A program made the translations under genes and the position numbers. Below the pieces are notes generated by a model, which saw only the letters and a program-made list of their open reading frames with translations, did no database searches and was not told the origin of the DNA. A stretch of DNA of 64,000 nt from NCBI GenBank assembly GCA_013399875.1, contig VXAZ01008133.1, positions 166,183-230,182 of the forward strand, given 5' to 3'. The DNA comes from Gymnorhina tibicen. Lineage: Eukaryota > Chordata > Aves > Passeriformes > Artamidae. Of the stretch, positions 18,301 through 31,870 are shown piece after piece. Each line of letters starts with the position of its first letter. The first letter of the stretch is position 1.

Positions 18301-21000
18301 ATCACAGGAATGTACTGGTTTGTTTCCAGGTGTCCTCCAGTTCTCACTGGGCTTTCTGGAGCACACTCTGGGTGATGGGATGGTCACTGCTGGGGGTCCC
18401 TCCCCAGGGCACCACGCAGCCCATGAGCCTGACACCGCTTGCAAACGTTCTTGGACGAAAAGAGCACCGTGGGAAAGCAGATCAAAGCAATGTGATTGCA
18501 TTTCACGTTTGATGCAGCTCATTCCTGAAGCCAGGGTGAATTGCCTAATCCAATGTATCATTTCTGTGCAGGCAGACCCTTGGGCTGGCATTGTGTCCCA
18601 TGGAGCACTGCTCCAGTGTGCAGCATCTGCCACCATCTGCCCTAGGGCTTGGCTTCAGATTGCCCTCCTCCTTTCCACCTCCTTTCGGGAGATGCTTTGC
18701 ACAAACTTTGAAGGCCAAAACTCAGGCTGTTTCAGTCCCTTCAGGGCATTTATTCCCCTCCCATTTCCTCCATTACTTGATCCTTGATCCACACTCCCAA
18801 CCTTCAAACATTCAGAGGGGCATATTTGCAGTGATTTAGCTTCAATTTCACTTGCCATTAGTTTTGGAAATATAAGTCTATCTGCTTACCCGTTGTCTCT
18901 CCTGTTTAATCAATATGTCAGCTGTTGATCACAACCTCTGCCAGCCAGCCAGTAGATGGGACAATTATTCTCATAAGGACTTTCAAGTCCAGACTTTTAA
19001 CCCACAGGGTCTAACACGGAGCAGCTGCAAGAGCTCTGAGTAGCAGCTGCCCCTTTTCTACTGCAGCTGCTGAGCTGCTCTCCTGATGGTCTCTGGCTAC
19101 TTTGCTAGGGCAAGGGGAAAACTACTTTGTTTTCTAGACATCATAGTATAAAAGCTTAGTATACTGCTGCTGTAACAAAGGAGGTGAAATGCCACGGTCA
19201 TCTCCCACCCAGCGTGGCTGTGATGCCGATTAGTCTGGGGTAGTTCTTTTTACCTTCTATCCAGCCAGCAAACAAGTGAGAGGCACAAGACACAACAGGA
19301 AAGCTCTTCCTGGCCTTATATTCACAGAGCACTGAGACCGGGGATAAAAATATTTCATTTAAGTCTGTACTACCCCACACCTCCTTGGTTTTGCAGTAAG
19401 CACTGGTCATCAGTATCAAACCATCTGTACTGCCAGAGTTGAGGGATATAAAGCTATAGCTGCAAAGTGTTACTGCTGCTAGTAAGAAGTTATGTGCCAC
19501 ATGCAAGTTGAGCAGCTATAACTGCAGTTTTCTGCCTGGACACGTGGTCTTTTATCCACTTCTTCAGCACTAGCGTCTGGCAGGGTAGGCAGGAGGGCAT
19601 TCCTGACTTCAAGGAAATTCCCTCCTTCTGTTGATTTCTCCTTCCTGGGTTCTTCCAGAGCCTGGTTCATGTGATTCATTAAGGGAAAGCAAGACACAAA
19701 ATGAATTCATATCCACACGCCCAGTCCTTTCACAATACCTCAAAGTGAGTTATATGGCTGGCTGTAGGGTCAGGAAATAATTTCAAAGGATTTTTGCTGA
19801 CTTTTTTCAAATGTTCTATCCAGCTGTGTAATCAGCTGTTACATCAAGGCCCACAGAGGTGTCCCTTCCAGCAGGCAGATGAGAGGGTCCTTCAGCACAG
19901 AGCAATGATCCAGTCTGCTGGGTCTGCGTAACAGCATGTTAATGGCCCACCACTGAAAGGGCCCTAGGAGAACAGCATCAGAGGCAGGTGAGGAGCAGCA
20001 CAGGGGACAAAACATGTGAGTGGGAAGGATTGCCTGGATGCTGAAAAAATGGAAGAAACAATAAAAAGAGGAGGGAAAAAAAAGAAATAAAAGACAAACA
20101 GATGACAGAAATGCACACTAATATCAGTTAAATGTGTCACCCCTCATCTATACTAATTTTATTCCAGTATTTCCTCTCATGTCTTACACAGACTTGCCAG
20201 TTTTACAGTCAAACAGAAAAAAAGAAGTAAATAGAAGCTATTTCTTCCCCAGTGAAGGGAGTGTTTTAAACTTTGATGTACTTGGATTCTTCTAAGTTCT
20301 TTTTTATTATTATTCTTTCTTTTGGGTCCATACACATGATGTTTATCTCATCCATGTATGGGAAGAGGGGGAGGAATGGGTAGGCTTGACTTGTTCTAAC
20401 TGTTGACAACAGTTGTTTAATTTTTTGCAACATGCACCCAAGTATCATGAGACTGAGTAAAATACAAATAAATATGGTCTTTGGAAACCCCATATATCTT
20501 TATGGCCTACAATACCTTCAAATCATGGAAAAACACATGTTTATTTGTTTGTTTGTTTAAAAAAAGATTTTGGTGGCAATGCTAACTCCCATTGCTGTAA
20601 ACAAGGTCAGAAGGCCAAAATTAGTCTGTCCTATTTTTCACAAAATAGTCAACAACTTAAGATGTTTTTGCAATAATCAGAAAATTATTGACCGGTGTCA
20701 ACACCCCCTTTCTGATAAACTGTTGAAATGTTAATATTCTTGGCAAAATTGTTTTTGCTCTAATTACTGTATCCATCTGCTCTATAAGATTGATTATACT
20801 GTGAGAATGTTTGTTCTCTTGTCTCCTGCAATGATGGGCCTCTCCTTGGCGCAGAAATAGTCCTGCCTCATCTTTACACAGAGGCAAACGTGCAGCAGAA
20901 ATCAAACCAACACTCAGTTCCTATGGAGTTGAATAATAATTCCTTGAAGGAGTTAATACAGTAGACATCAACTGCCTCTTGGATGCACCAACCCTTGGAA
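12321..21000. other. Intergenic, no gene seen
   Basis: This is AT-rich sequence downstream of SATB1. Open frames are short and overlap on both strands. The longest (18320-18787 plus, 18268-18636 minus) lie in a locally GC-richer patch and show no family motif, splice context or start context that would support a gene. The only clear repeat is a 23-bp tandem at 16644. Conserved regulatory elements of SATB1 may be present, but sequence alone does not show them. Confidence 0.6.
16644..16695. repeat. 23-bp tandem repeat, 2.3 copies
   Basis: The unit begins tacaaaataaacattctttg and ends cag. It occurs perfectly twice (16644-16666 and 16667-16689), plus the first six bases of a third copy. Each unit contains AATAAA and a short pyrimidine-plus-cag stretch, but nothing suggests these act as processing signals here. 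Confidence 0.95.
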
Positions 21001-24000
21001 AACTATTGCCCTGGCCCAGATGAAAATAGCTGGCTTTCACCCAGCGTGGGTATCAGTGACCAGGAAGGCCACCAAAAACCTGGGAGCCCACAAATGCTGG
21101 CACATCTGCAGCTTTACTGATTCAGCTGAGGAGAAGTTTGGCTACTTGGCAATGCCAGGCCCCCTCTGCAACAGCTCCTTGGCAATGAGCAGCCGAGTTG
21201 TCCGAGGAGCAAAGCGTTTCCTGTCCTATCTTCCATCAGCACCTGCAAGGGCTAATGTTACCTGGATTGGATTGGTTATTTCTGGAGCCAATGTGTAATA
21301 TATGTGCTAACTGTGGCACATGCCAGTAAAGGCCCAGTAAAAGTAATGGCAAGTATTAATCATTATTAAACCTGATTAAAACAGAACAAACCACAACAAA
21401 ACCCCCATATGTTTTCTTATTAAAAAAACCCCAAAATATAAAGCCAGTGGAAAAATACTTACTTTATTAGGAAAACCTGCTTTCTCATGGCAAGTATGAG
21501 AGAAATTAAAAATTGCATTTGATTTTGTACTAGTATTTCAAAATACATGCACAAAAAAAGTCATGCAAACTCAAAAAAATTATTTTCTTTGAGCATTCTT
21601 GCACAGAACCTGAACACTTTCATTGGAAGGCGATGCTTTTCTCACACACAAAATCAAATTCAGCAAAAGCATTTCTTTCAGAAATATAATTTTCAGTTAA
21701 AAAGTAAAAAAAGCAGCTATTATTTTCCAGATAACGAACTGTGTAGCCATGTCTAAAGCATTCAAAAGCCACTGATACTCGGGCTGAGATTGCATTCAGG
21801 TTTTTCATTTTAAAAAAGATTTAGAGTCTTTATAAAAATCTTCCAAGTTCTTGACTCCATAGGGTGTACTCAATGCATACGATTATCCTTGCAGAAAGCA
21901 GCTTAAGGGCTAGAAACTCCCCAAAAGGAAGAAGGACTTTGCAGATATTGGAGGGATGGCTTTTCCACTGTTTTAAGTTCATGATGCACGAGTACATATA
22001 ACTTTTCTGGAACTGGAACTGTAACACAGCCTGAAGAGCATCCGCGTTCATTTGCACCCTTGTGTTAACCCTTCATTTGTGCCAGCAGGGAGTATTAAGT
22101 TGTACTCAACTAGTACAGGCTGCTCCCAGTATCTCTGCTACTGTACCATGCAGGGACACTTTCAGAAGAATTCAAGAGAGAAAGGGGAGAAAACTGGCCA
22201 AAAAATTGTTACTAGATTTATTGCAGATAGTATGGGAGAATGAGGTTTTTAAGTGAAATTCCTCTTCAGAAAAAGATGTTGTATGCCCACTTCCTTAATG
22301 TGCTGTTACACTGCTTGGCAATTATTTTTTTTTACACCTGAGAAATATTTCAGTGAGGATAGGGTGAGTGCAGTCCAGCCTTTACATAACACCTCTCCTG
22401 TCTTCTTCTGGGCTTACCTTCTCTTCTCATTTCTCACAGCAGTTTCCAGCCTTAAGAGCCAGAAAAACGTCTTATCATTCCTTCCATTGCATGAGCAGGA
22501 GAAATGCAGGAAGACATCCTATAGGAGAAATGTAGTAGAAGTTTCTGCAGACCTCTTGCTTCAAACAGGCTTTCTCTGGCCTGGCATCAAGCACCCGAGA
22601 CTCCAACTCTGCCAGCACTCTTTCATGTCTTTGTGTCTGGTGACCACCATTTAAAGGACTTCCCACCTGGAAAAGACAGGTTTTGGCTATTGCAGAAGCT
22701 GAGGAGTAAGAAGATTCCTTTCTAAATGAGCAAAGTTGTAGTTAGGTACCTGGCATATATAAGCCCAGTGTAGCTTATACTGAAATCAGAAGGGACTTCT
22801 AATCAAAACCAGAGCTGACAGCTGCTTTTAAATTATGTTTTATAAAAATTCTTTCAAGGTGTTTTTCATCATACATTTGCTTAAGCCCCAAAAAAGGGCA
22901 GATATGATTCTAGCAAACACCATGGCAAACATATCACAGAAAGTTTTGACGTGAAAATCTCTACATCTCAGAAAGGAGAAGGATGGAAACTTACAATCCT
23001 TACCTAGAACAAATACAAATACCTCAGAAAAGGACACCGGCACTAGTGTAGACCACACACTCCACAAAAAGCCACTGGGAAATCCAGAAGGTCAGAGATA
23101 AATTAGGGGTTTTCTAAACATTAACCACTGTGTGCAGGGACCTGAGCACTTTCTCATCGTTCCCTGCACAGAATACATGGAGAATTGCAGCGACTGAATT
23201 AGGCTTGATAATTTCCTGTCTGGCTGCAGACTCAGACTGACATCCTGACGCTGTCCTACACTGGAGGACTATTTTAAAAGCTGCCTTTACAGGCACACTG
23301 GATGTAATGCAGTCTCATTTTTAAATGAAATCTTTGATTATGGAGAACAAACCCATGGCTAGGGAAGCATGCTGCAGAACCACAGTCTGTGGGGGACCAT
23401 GCTTATCGCAGCAAAATCGCCTTCTCAGTGTTCAGCATTGCTGCCGTGTCATGTTACAGTAATAACTGCAGATGAAGAGCTTTTAATTCATTGATAAAAG
23501 CAGAAGGCTGGAGTAGCTGGCTAGCTGTAATGAAGCTTATTATTCTGCAGCTAATTTGCCGATTATGTTAGAGTTTTATTTCTGAGCACTTGTACCAGAA
23601 GACAGCATTATCAACATAACATCTAAACATAGAAGGTCCTGGGAAGAATGTTAATGAGCTGTCACCTATCTCAGCAAAGGTCCCCATTATTAATAGAGAG
23701 TATCCTAAGTATAGATCAGAAACTCTCCCTGAAGAGTGTGCAACCTGTGTGAAATATGATTGCTCATTTGGAACATAACCAGAAAGTAATGGCAAAGTCA
23801 TGTCTCATTTAAAAAATTGTGGTTTCTTTAATGATGGTAAGTGGATGAGGGCTCAGATGAAGCACCCTGGTCTGGCAGCGGGATTCCCACACACCCCAGC
23901 AGCCCCAGCCAGAGACTTATCCTGGGAAAATAGCTGCTCATAAAGGAGAACTCTGTTGTTCCCTATCTTCTACTTTCTTTAACTCTTCTGTTTCTTTTTG

Positions 24001-27000
24001 AAGACTAGTGAAACACAGGGACTCATCCTTCCTGTTACTTCTACCACTGAGATCCTCCAAAAGCCTGAAAGAGAATAATAGCACATCTATTTTTGTGTCA
24101 GGGAATAAAAGCAACGTCATGATAGATGCACGGGTAAAGGATATGGCATCTGGGTACCCACCCATCACCAAGATCCAAGCAGACCTTTAGTCAACCACAT
24201 ACAATCACGGCATCTTCCCAGGAATACCGAGACAGGTTTTGTTATCTTAAAATTCCTTTCAAATCTCATTAGGAAAAGGAATTCTTTCGTGTCTTCTTGC
24301 TTTGCTGGTCTCCCACCATTCCCAGACAGGTTTAGCTCCTTCTGTGTGCTGATCAGAACATAACATCATGTTAAAACAGCATCTCCTTGGACCACTCTCT
24401 TTCAGGAAGAAATATCACCACTGAGCTGCCTTGTGCCTTAGGAGTGAGGAAGGGCAAGAAGTGCTTTAGCTGTTTGGAAATTTTGTAAATATGTCTGTTG
24501 CTAAGCTGATGAGAAAGTCATATACTGAGTTAGACTTTGGCAGGTTCAAGCTAGACCAAAGCACAGCAGAGATTGCTGTAGGATATACTTTGGGTCTGTA
24601 TGTAACAACACTGTAGTTCAGAGAGGTTATTTATCCTAATCCACAGAAGCCCGTAATTGCTTTGCAAGCTCACTGCCTCTTCGAGGGAATTACAGGCCTG
24701 AGAGTTTCTCGCCTGTGTTGTGTCCAGCCAGAAAAATTGATCTTCTACCTCTAAGGGAAAAAAAATGAAAAGAGAAAATGCAAAACCCCTCTCATTTTCT
24801 TTAAAACACAATACTCAGAAGCAGGTACAGTCTCTTTCTCTTTCCTATTCATTTAAATATTGCTGTCAAAAAACTTGCTGTCATTTCCTAGTGGCAGTGT
24901 GCTCTGGTTGTTAAAATCAGTTTAAAATTGTACTTCATGACTGATTTGTAAAAGCATCAATTGCTGGAAATATTAATGTCAAACTGATATAGCTGACATC
25001 AGATAATCATCCTCTGTCCCCACAGATGAAGCTGTGGCAGGCCAAGGGGTGAGCATGGTTGATCCCATGGGCTTGCTGGCCCACTGGCTATCCCAGAGGA
25101 GTTGTGCACGGGGGTGACATGGCCATGGGGGCTCAATTACAGGGGCATCCACACCTGATCTTCCCCTTCTGTCTGGGCAGCTGGCCTTTGCCTTGCTAGG
25201 GGCCACCTGGAGCCAGGAGGAAGACAAAAGAGAGCTACCTCAGTAGAGAGACTTACTTAAAACTGACCCTTGCTTTTTTCCAAAAAGGGACATTTGGGGG
25301 TCAATTCCACTCTAAACTGTGCTGCCTGTGCTCCAGCACATGCTGATTAGCCATGAAACACCAGGCTGCCAAGCAGAGCAGGCACACTGCATGCCAAGCA
25401 GCTTGCCAGGGCAATGCCTGAGCTGCATGACCCCAATCCCACACCCGGGTGCAGAGTTCCTGCATCCCAGAGCAGGACAGTGTACACACACCCACAGAAG
25501 GGAGACACCACTGTGGGTGGTGGGGGTCTGACACACGGGATCCACAGCCTTTGCAAAAGGGAAAGAAATGCTTTGCAAAACAGCTGAGGAGATGGACAGC
25601 GATGGCAAATTCCCCTTCCCGAGCAAATGTCAATGAACCAGCACGACCTCCTGTGCATATAAGATATTTTGTCTATTAGAGACCAATCCACGTAGCTACA
25701 GGCAATCTAGACTCCTTAGGGAAACAGAAGGTTGCCTACTTAGACTTATTAGGATGGGAAATGGCTGAGCAGCTGGATGAACAGGCAAAAATAAACTACC
25801 TGATATTCTTCCAAGTGCTATACAGACACTATCCCCATTTCTCTTCAGTCCTCTTGGCTTTGCAAAGCCAAAGGGATTTAGATTCTTAACATTCAGGACT
25901 TAGAAACCCAAATCATCAAAATGTAAACAGGCAGCTTTGAAAATCTGTCTTAGGAGACAGTACCACTGGTTTTCCATTAGACTTTCAAAACCAGATGTAC
26001 TTGGGTCTGGCAAGGGCAAGTGTAATTGCCAAGACATTTTGAAGATGTTTACATTCATGATGGCCTGGCATGTGGACAGCAATGCAGAATATAGGAGTGA
26101 CCCCCAAAAACCTGCTAAGATCCAGGCAGATCACAAAGCCCTTTCTAATAAGATCTACTCAGTAAGGAAAAGATCTCTACTGCTTACATCACAGAAATCT
26201 AGACAGAACATCAGACATCCTAATGGAAGAGTCATCATTTTGTCATGTGCCATTCAACCATGACAAAATTTCAAGGAATTATAGGACCAGCTCGCATTAC
26301 TGTGTAGTTAATTTTTTATGTGTTTTTTTCATCAAAACATTTTTTCAACAAACCACTCTTTGGTATTGATGGCTTTGTGTAGAGCTTTTTTCCTAGAACA
26401 GTTACAAATGTTTTGTAACAAATGAGTCTGTATGAATAGTTCAAATAGTTCATTCTTGTAACTGTGCATTACCTTGAACTCATGTCCCACAAACTCAGGG
26501 CAACCAGTATATTGATTTCCTTTTCAATCTTTTCAATGATTCCTTTTCTTTTCCTTGAAAGAAAGAAATATACTGTAGCTTACTGTGCATCTTTGTATCG
26601 GTGGGAGGTTGAGAAAAACTCTATTTATAGTCAGTCCATCTCTAAAGTCTCTTATTCTGTGGTCCTTGGCCATGGAGGCCAACATTTTCCAACAGACTGT
26701 GTAATGTTAGGCATTTGAATCCATATCTATATACGTAAATAAAGTTAGCCCTGCTTTTCAGAGAACTCTCAGATCCCATCAGTGGGAGTTTTTATGGACA
26801 GAAGACTGAATAAGCATTGCAGGATTTAATTAGTGCTATTACCCAAAGGAGTGCTTTAAAGATGGCTATATCAGAGGACGCTGATACAGTTCAGCAGATA
26901 ACCGTTCTTTTATTTTTTTCTGTGTATAAGCTTTCAGTGATGCTTAAGAGAGGAGAATATTGTTCCTTTAAGATTAAGTTCAGCTATGTACAGCTTGAAG

Positions 27001-30000
27001 TAGTATTTATTCGATTAGCATGTAATACATTAAGGGTGTCAATAGTCAGAGAAAGGGAAGCATAGAAAACTAGAGTCAGAGTAAGAAAACTGTCTCTTCA
27101 GAGCTATGCTTAATTGCTGACTTAGTAGAAGAACAATCAAGGACAGTTAAAAACACCTTTAGGAGCAACACATAACACAAACCCACACAGCTTCTCAAAA
27201 GGAATAGCACTCATCACACATATTGTTGAAAAAGGAGGAAGTCTGAAGTCAAAAACCACCATAAAATTTATGACCATCTTCAGCTGGTGCCTCAGCTGGT
27301 ATAAAACAGTGTAGCTCTGCTGGTTTGGAGGGAGTGACACTGATTTACACTAGCTGTATTGGACTGCTGTGAAAATGTGCTTCTTACATACCTAAAGAAA
27401 GAAAAAGAAAGTGAAATATATGGAGGGGGAAGGTTTCTAAATCTATAGCAGAAAATAAGCCAGGAAATCGGTACCTATGTTTCCTAAAGGAAGACAGGTA
27501 TTTTACTGTTTAACAGCCCCGTAATAAAATTAAAGTTTCAATTTAGAAGGTATCACAATGACAATTTTAAATATCTGTGTAACAGGATTAAATTGCATGC
27601 ACGTATATTGCTGTGATGGTTTGGCATATCTGTCTTTATGGAACCAGTGAGTTCAGCTGGACTTTATGAACTCAGCTTACACTCTTGATTTTGCTACATT
27701 CTTAGTTTTTACTGTATTACGTATTTATTGTAGTGAGACTATGAAGCCTGAGGCCTGGATGTCTGTCTGTGAATAGGTCAGGCTTTCTATTGCTCATAAA
27801 CTGAATAAAATAAATATACTGAACATATCAGCCCTGACAAATAGTAGGACGGCTTCAGCTCAGCTTTATGTAGAATAAGGTTTGGTGCAGTGGGTTTTCT
27901 TTTCTCAGGAAAAAAAGACAAAGATAAGACATGTAAAATAGGCATTTTGAAAGAATTTGTGTAAGGGTAAAGAACAAAAAAGGAATGACTATGTGTAATT
28001 TCATGCTCAAGAAAAGAAAGTTGAGCTTAAAAAAATTAAGAAGATGTTACAAAAAAGAATTTTCTAGTGTCCCAAAAGGACATCACTCAAAATCCAAAGG
28101 CTTGTCAGGAGAAATGCAAGAAGAACAGCTGAATTAATTTTGCAGTGAATTCAGTCATTTTTGTCCTGACCATAATAAAGAGAGCTATACTTGGGAAGCA
28201 TTCTGCAAATTATACAGCTTATTTATTTAGACAAGTATTTCTTTGTGAAAGGCTACACTGGGCAAAAAGAGTGCAGCAAAAGTCTCTGGAGGGGGCACTT
28301 GAGATCTTTGTGGTGATTCCATTGGAGTGGGCTCTTGCACGGGGAAGTGGCAGAGCAGGGCAATGAGCGTCTCTGCTGGGATGAGGCAGGGACAGAGGAT
28401 GGGGAAGGTAGGGGGCTGCCCACAGAGGAGCTGCCCATCCTACAGTCCAGGGCATCTGTCCAGCACCAAAATCTCTGCAGTGACCTTCAAAGACCAGGTA
28501 TGGTCTGAGGACCCCCAGAGCTACTTCCTTATGAGACCTCCAGCCACACTCAGGGAGGGCTTGAGCTGGTCTAGAGGCAGACTTTCTCTAGTTCTGCTAA
28601 ATTTTACACCTTGCAGATAGCTGAGCCAGCGGGATCATTTCTCAGTTCCTACAGATTTAGTCATTTAGTCATATTCATTTCACCCACCTCTCACATTACA
28701 GCCCTGCTTTTCATCAGGTCTGAATTTGTCTGGATGTACAAGCCCCTCCCCATGCACTGAGTTCATAACAGAAAAGTAAAGCAAGAAAAACAGCCAACAG
28801 AAGAACACACAGAGAAAATTTCATCACTTGCTGAAAATTTCATCAGTTCTACTAACATTTTCAACTTTTTATAAGGTTTTGGGAATTGGACTAGACTGAA
28901 GTGCCTCACACGTGATAAAGTATGGAAGGCAAGGAGAGTCTGGTTAAGAATGGGGTAACCAATTTAAGTAGAAAGTGGTTGAATGGGGACTAAGATGAAA
29001 AAGATCTTCCTGACTCCAGCATAAACATCCCTTTAGCATGGTGGGGAAAACTTCTGCAAAAGCAAGTAAGTATTGCAGCCATAACTGGTGACTGCAGCGG
29101 GTGTGCACATATGTAAGAGACAGATGAATGATTCAGTAGATAAATGGCAAAACAGGTGACACGACTTCTGATTCTGACTTATGGAAATTGATACCTCGGC
29201 TGAAGTACAACCTGTTCTCCAAATCCTGACATTAAGACGAATAGCAGCCAAAAGGCAACCCCAGCATTTGATATTTGTGAGAGCTCAAATATTGATTGCA
29301 CTACTTATTAATGAGTTTCATTCATAATAAATACATGGTATGTTTGCACAGAGGAGGTGTTTTCTAGGGGAGGCATTACATGCTGTATTAAACAATGAAT
29401 AATTTCTTAATCTTAAATGTGAGTAAACAGCAGGATAGCAAGTGTCATGGTTATAGGCAATTTCAGAAAGGTGCAAGTGTAGCAAGTGCTCCAGCACACC
29501 TGAAGAGCCATCTCTCACTCCAAATGAAGATTTCTTTGATATCAATCACTATATGAGGTGCTATGCGCTAGAAATCACTGTCGTAAGTTATAACAGATAA
29601 AGGATTGCATTTTTAAGTACTAAATTCCATGTTGTTTTATTACTGTATTTATTATGGCAATTTTCTGTGTTGCCCTTTCAGAGCTTCTCCTACCTTAATT
29701 GTAATTACTTCTACAATATCTGGTCTTGGCCAAACCCCCATATTTTTATTCTCCATGTAGATCTATTTCAAAGAAAGTGTTTCCTCTATAGGACAGATGA
29801 CATATTTGAAATCCAGAGAAAATAATGTATCATAAAACCTACACAGAATGGACTTTTTAAAAATGGATGTTCAACATTGCCTTTCATAATAGCTGTATTC
29901 CCCAAGCTGCTGGTCAAGTTGCCATTTACTGTAATGAAACAGAAGATGAGGTCTTGTGTTGTTTAGGAACTGAAACTCCTCAGCATGCATGCTTTCTTTT

Positions 30001-31000
30001 TCCCTATGTATTTTTCACTACCGTTCCTAGGTGTTAAATTTCTACGATCAGCTTTTGATATAAGAGGCAAAACATGTGAGTATGGATAAGCAGAACATCC
30101 AACCAACAGTAAAAATGATCACTGTTTTTTACTAAATGTGCAGTTTTTCTTGCACAAATATTCTCTCAGAATACAGATCATTATAACTGGGCTACTTGAA
30201 AAATTTAATGTAAAACTACTGTGGAATGTTTTCTTTCCTTCACGGCTAGTACCCACAAGCCTCTGTTTGCATAGGTCTCCAGGAGTTCGTTCTAAGATTC
30301 CCTGAAGGAAAAGGAAACTCAGTAAACATGGACATACCTACACTGTCCTGCCAGCTCAGTGCTCCAGCTCAGACTCTCCAGCGGCCCAGCCTGCCTAAAT
30401 CCTTGGCCAAGACAAGCCACCCTTGTACGTGGGGAAACCCCATCCCTGGAGAGGACAGAATATTGGCCTTCGCTGCCACATGAGCCATGGTCATGCAGTG
30501 GGACAGGTACAGCTCTTTTAGACCACACAGAGAAGCAACTCCTGCTTGCAGACAGGCCCAGCTAAGAGTACAGAGCTCAGCAGAGCTGATCCACTCCATG
30601 CTGCTGTGGGAGGAAGACTTATATATGAACATTTGTGTATAAGGGAACAAACAGATAAAACTCTTCCAGGGTTTGATACGATTCACAGAACAAACAGCAG
30701 ACTGGTAAAGTATTTGCAGAATGCCTGTAATAATGTTTCAGCGTTTTACCATCACAGTAGGCGCCAAATTTCCCACTGAATACCAGCAAGAAAGATTGTT
30801 CTTGAGAGGAACAGACAGCAACTCTCACACTTGTGCCTGGAGCACTGTCTAATCTCGGACACACAAACATTGGGCTGTATCTGCAAAGTGGCATCTTCAA
30901 ATTTACATCCTTGGCTCCAATGCAGATCCACTGAGACCCCAAACTCTTTTATTAGCTTCTTGACAGTGGTGGCAGCCTCTTGGATAGGAGAAGCATCACT
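21001..31000. other. Intergenic, no gene seen
   Basis: No supported gene. The open frames at 21020-21298 (plus) and 25301-25691 (minus, three frames overlapping) lie in GC-richer patches and do not resemble known proteins. One clear palindromic, MITE-like element lies at 27293-27356. The remainder is AT-rich single-copy sequence with no structure that I can interpret. Confidence 0.6.
27293..27356. repeat. Palindromic MITE-like element
   Basis: The left arm (27293-27318, cagctggtataaaacagtgt...) and the reverse complement of the right arm (27331-27356, ...ctgatttacactagctg) agree at 20 of 26 positions, around a 12-nt spacer. The arms match, from memory, a palindromic interspersed repeat (cagctggtgtaaatcag...) that is frequent in turtle and crocodilian DNA and survives as old copies in birds. 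No transposase is present. It is probably a dead non-autonomous DNA element. Confidence 0.6.
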
Positions 31001-31794
31001 TATTTTTGAGAAACAGCATATGGTACTTAGAATCCAGTGGTTGCCAGCTTGTGATGTAATTAGCCATGATCTCTGAACATCTGCACTCATCAGTTAGCCT
31101 TTAAGTTGGTGATCTATTGTTGTACATCAGAATTGAGATTACTCTTTCTTTGGGCATGCTTTCTTCAAGAATGCTTAATATCTTTAGTTAGAGTTCTTAG
31201 CTTCAAAACCCTGTGAGTACTCCGTAGGCAGAAATCCTATTACAGATTATCACCTCGTCACACTTGAAAAGTTCTCCTGAGACTAGAAAAAGGGGACTGC
31301 TTAAAAGGCACTGTAAGACAGTGAAGGACCACAATACATGATGGCATTGTCAAAACAGAAATGCTGTCCTCAGAATAACAATGTTTACTAAATCATATTT
31401 GTAGCCTGATACCGTCAGACTTACTGCCATGCATATGCATGAGTCCAGTAGATTTGTAATAGAGAAACTGGAGTTTAAAGATACTAGTCAGAAGAGCCAA
31501 GAAGATGAAAATATATCAAAATTTTGCTAGAGCTTTTCATTAGAATTATAATTTTCCTTGGACATTTTAAAGTCAAAGAGTGACAGACTTCCAAGGGGAG
31601 CAAAGAAGAACCATTTACGGAATGTTTGTTTTTTCTTCTTGAATTGCAAAAGCAAATTAACCTAGTATTTGTGACCAGTTATAACCTTGGATTACTAGAT
31701 GGATTGAAAGAGACAGTAAGGCAAGAGAGAGAAACTATTAGTTAAACAAGTAATCTCATTGAAGCCATATGGGCTGTTTAGGCAATTAGGATTA

Positions 31795-31870
31795 TTCATA
31801 GAAGAAGGGACTTAAGGAGTCTTTCAGAAAGTCCATTATCTTTGATAGCAAGGTTACACTGGGCAATGTG
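31795..31870 (+). repeat. Possible decayed CR1 fragment
   Basis: The stretch tcatagaagaagggacttaa, then aaagtccattatc and aaggttaca, follows the order of the CR1 3' region as I recall it (catagaat, gaagggacct, tctagtcca, cagggt). It is heavily diverged, and the terminal octamer repeats typical of CR1 are not visible. Confidence 0.3.
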
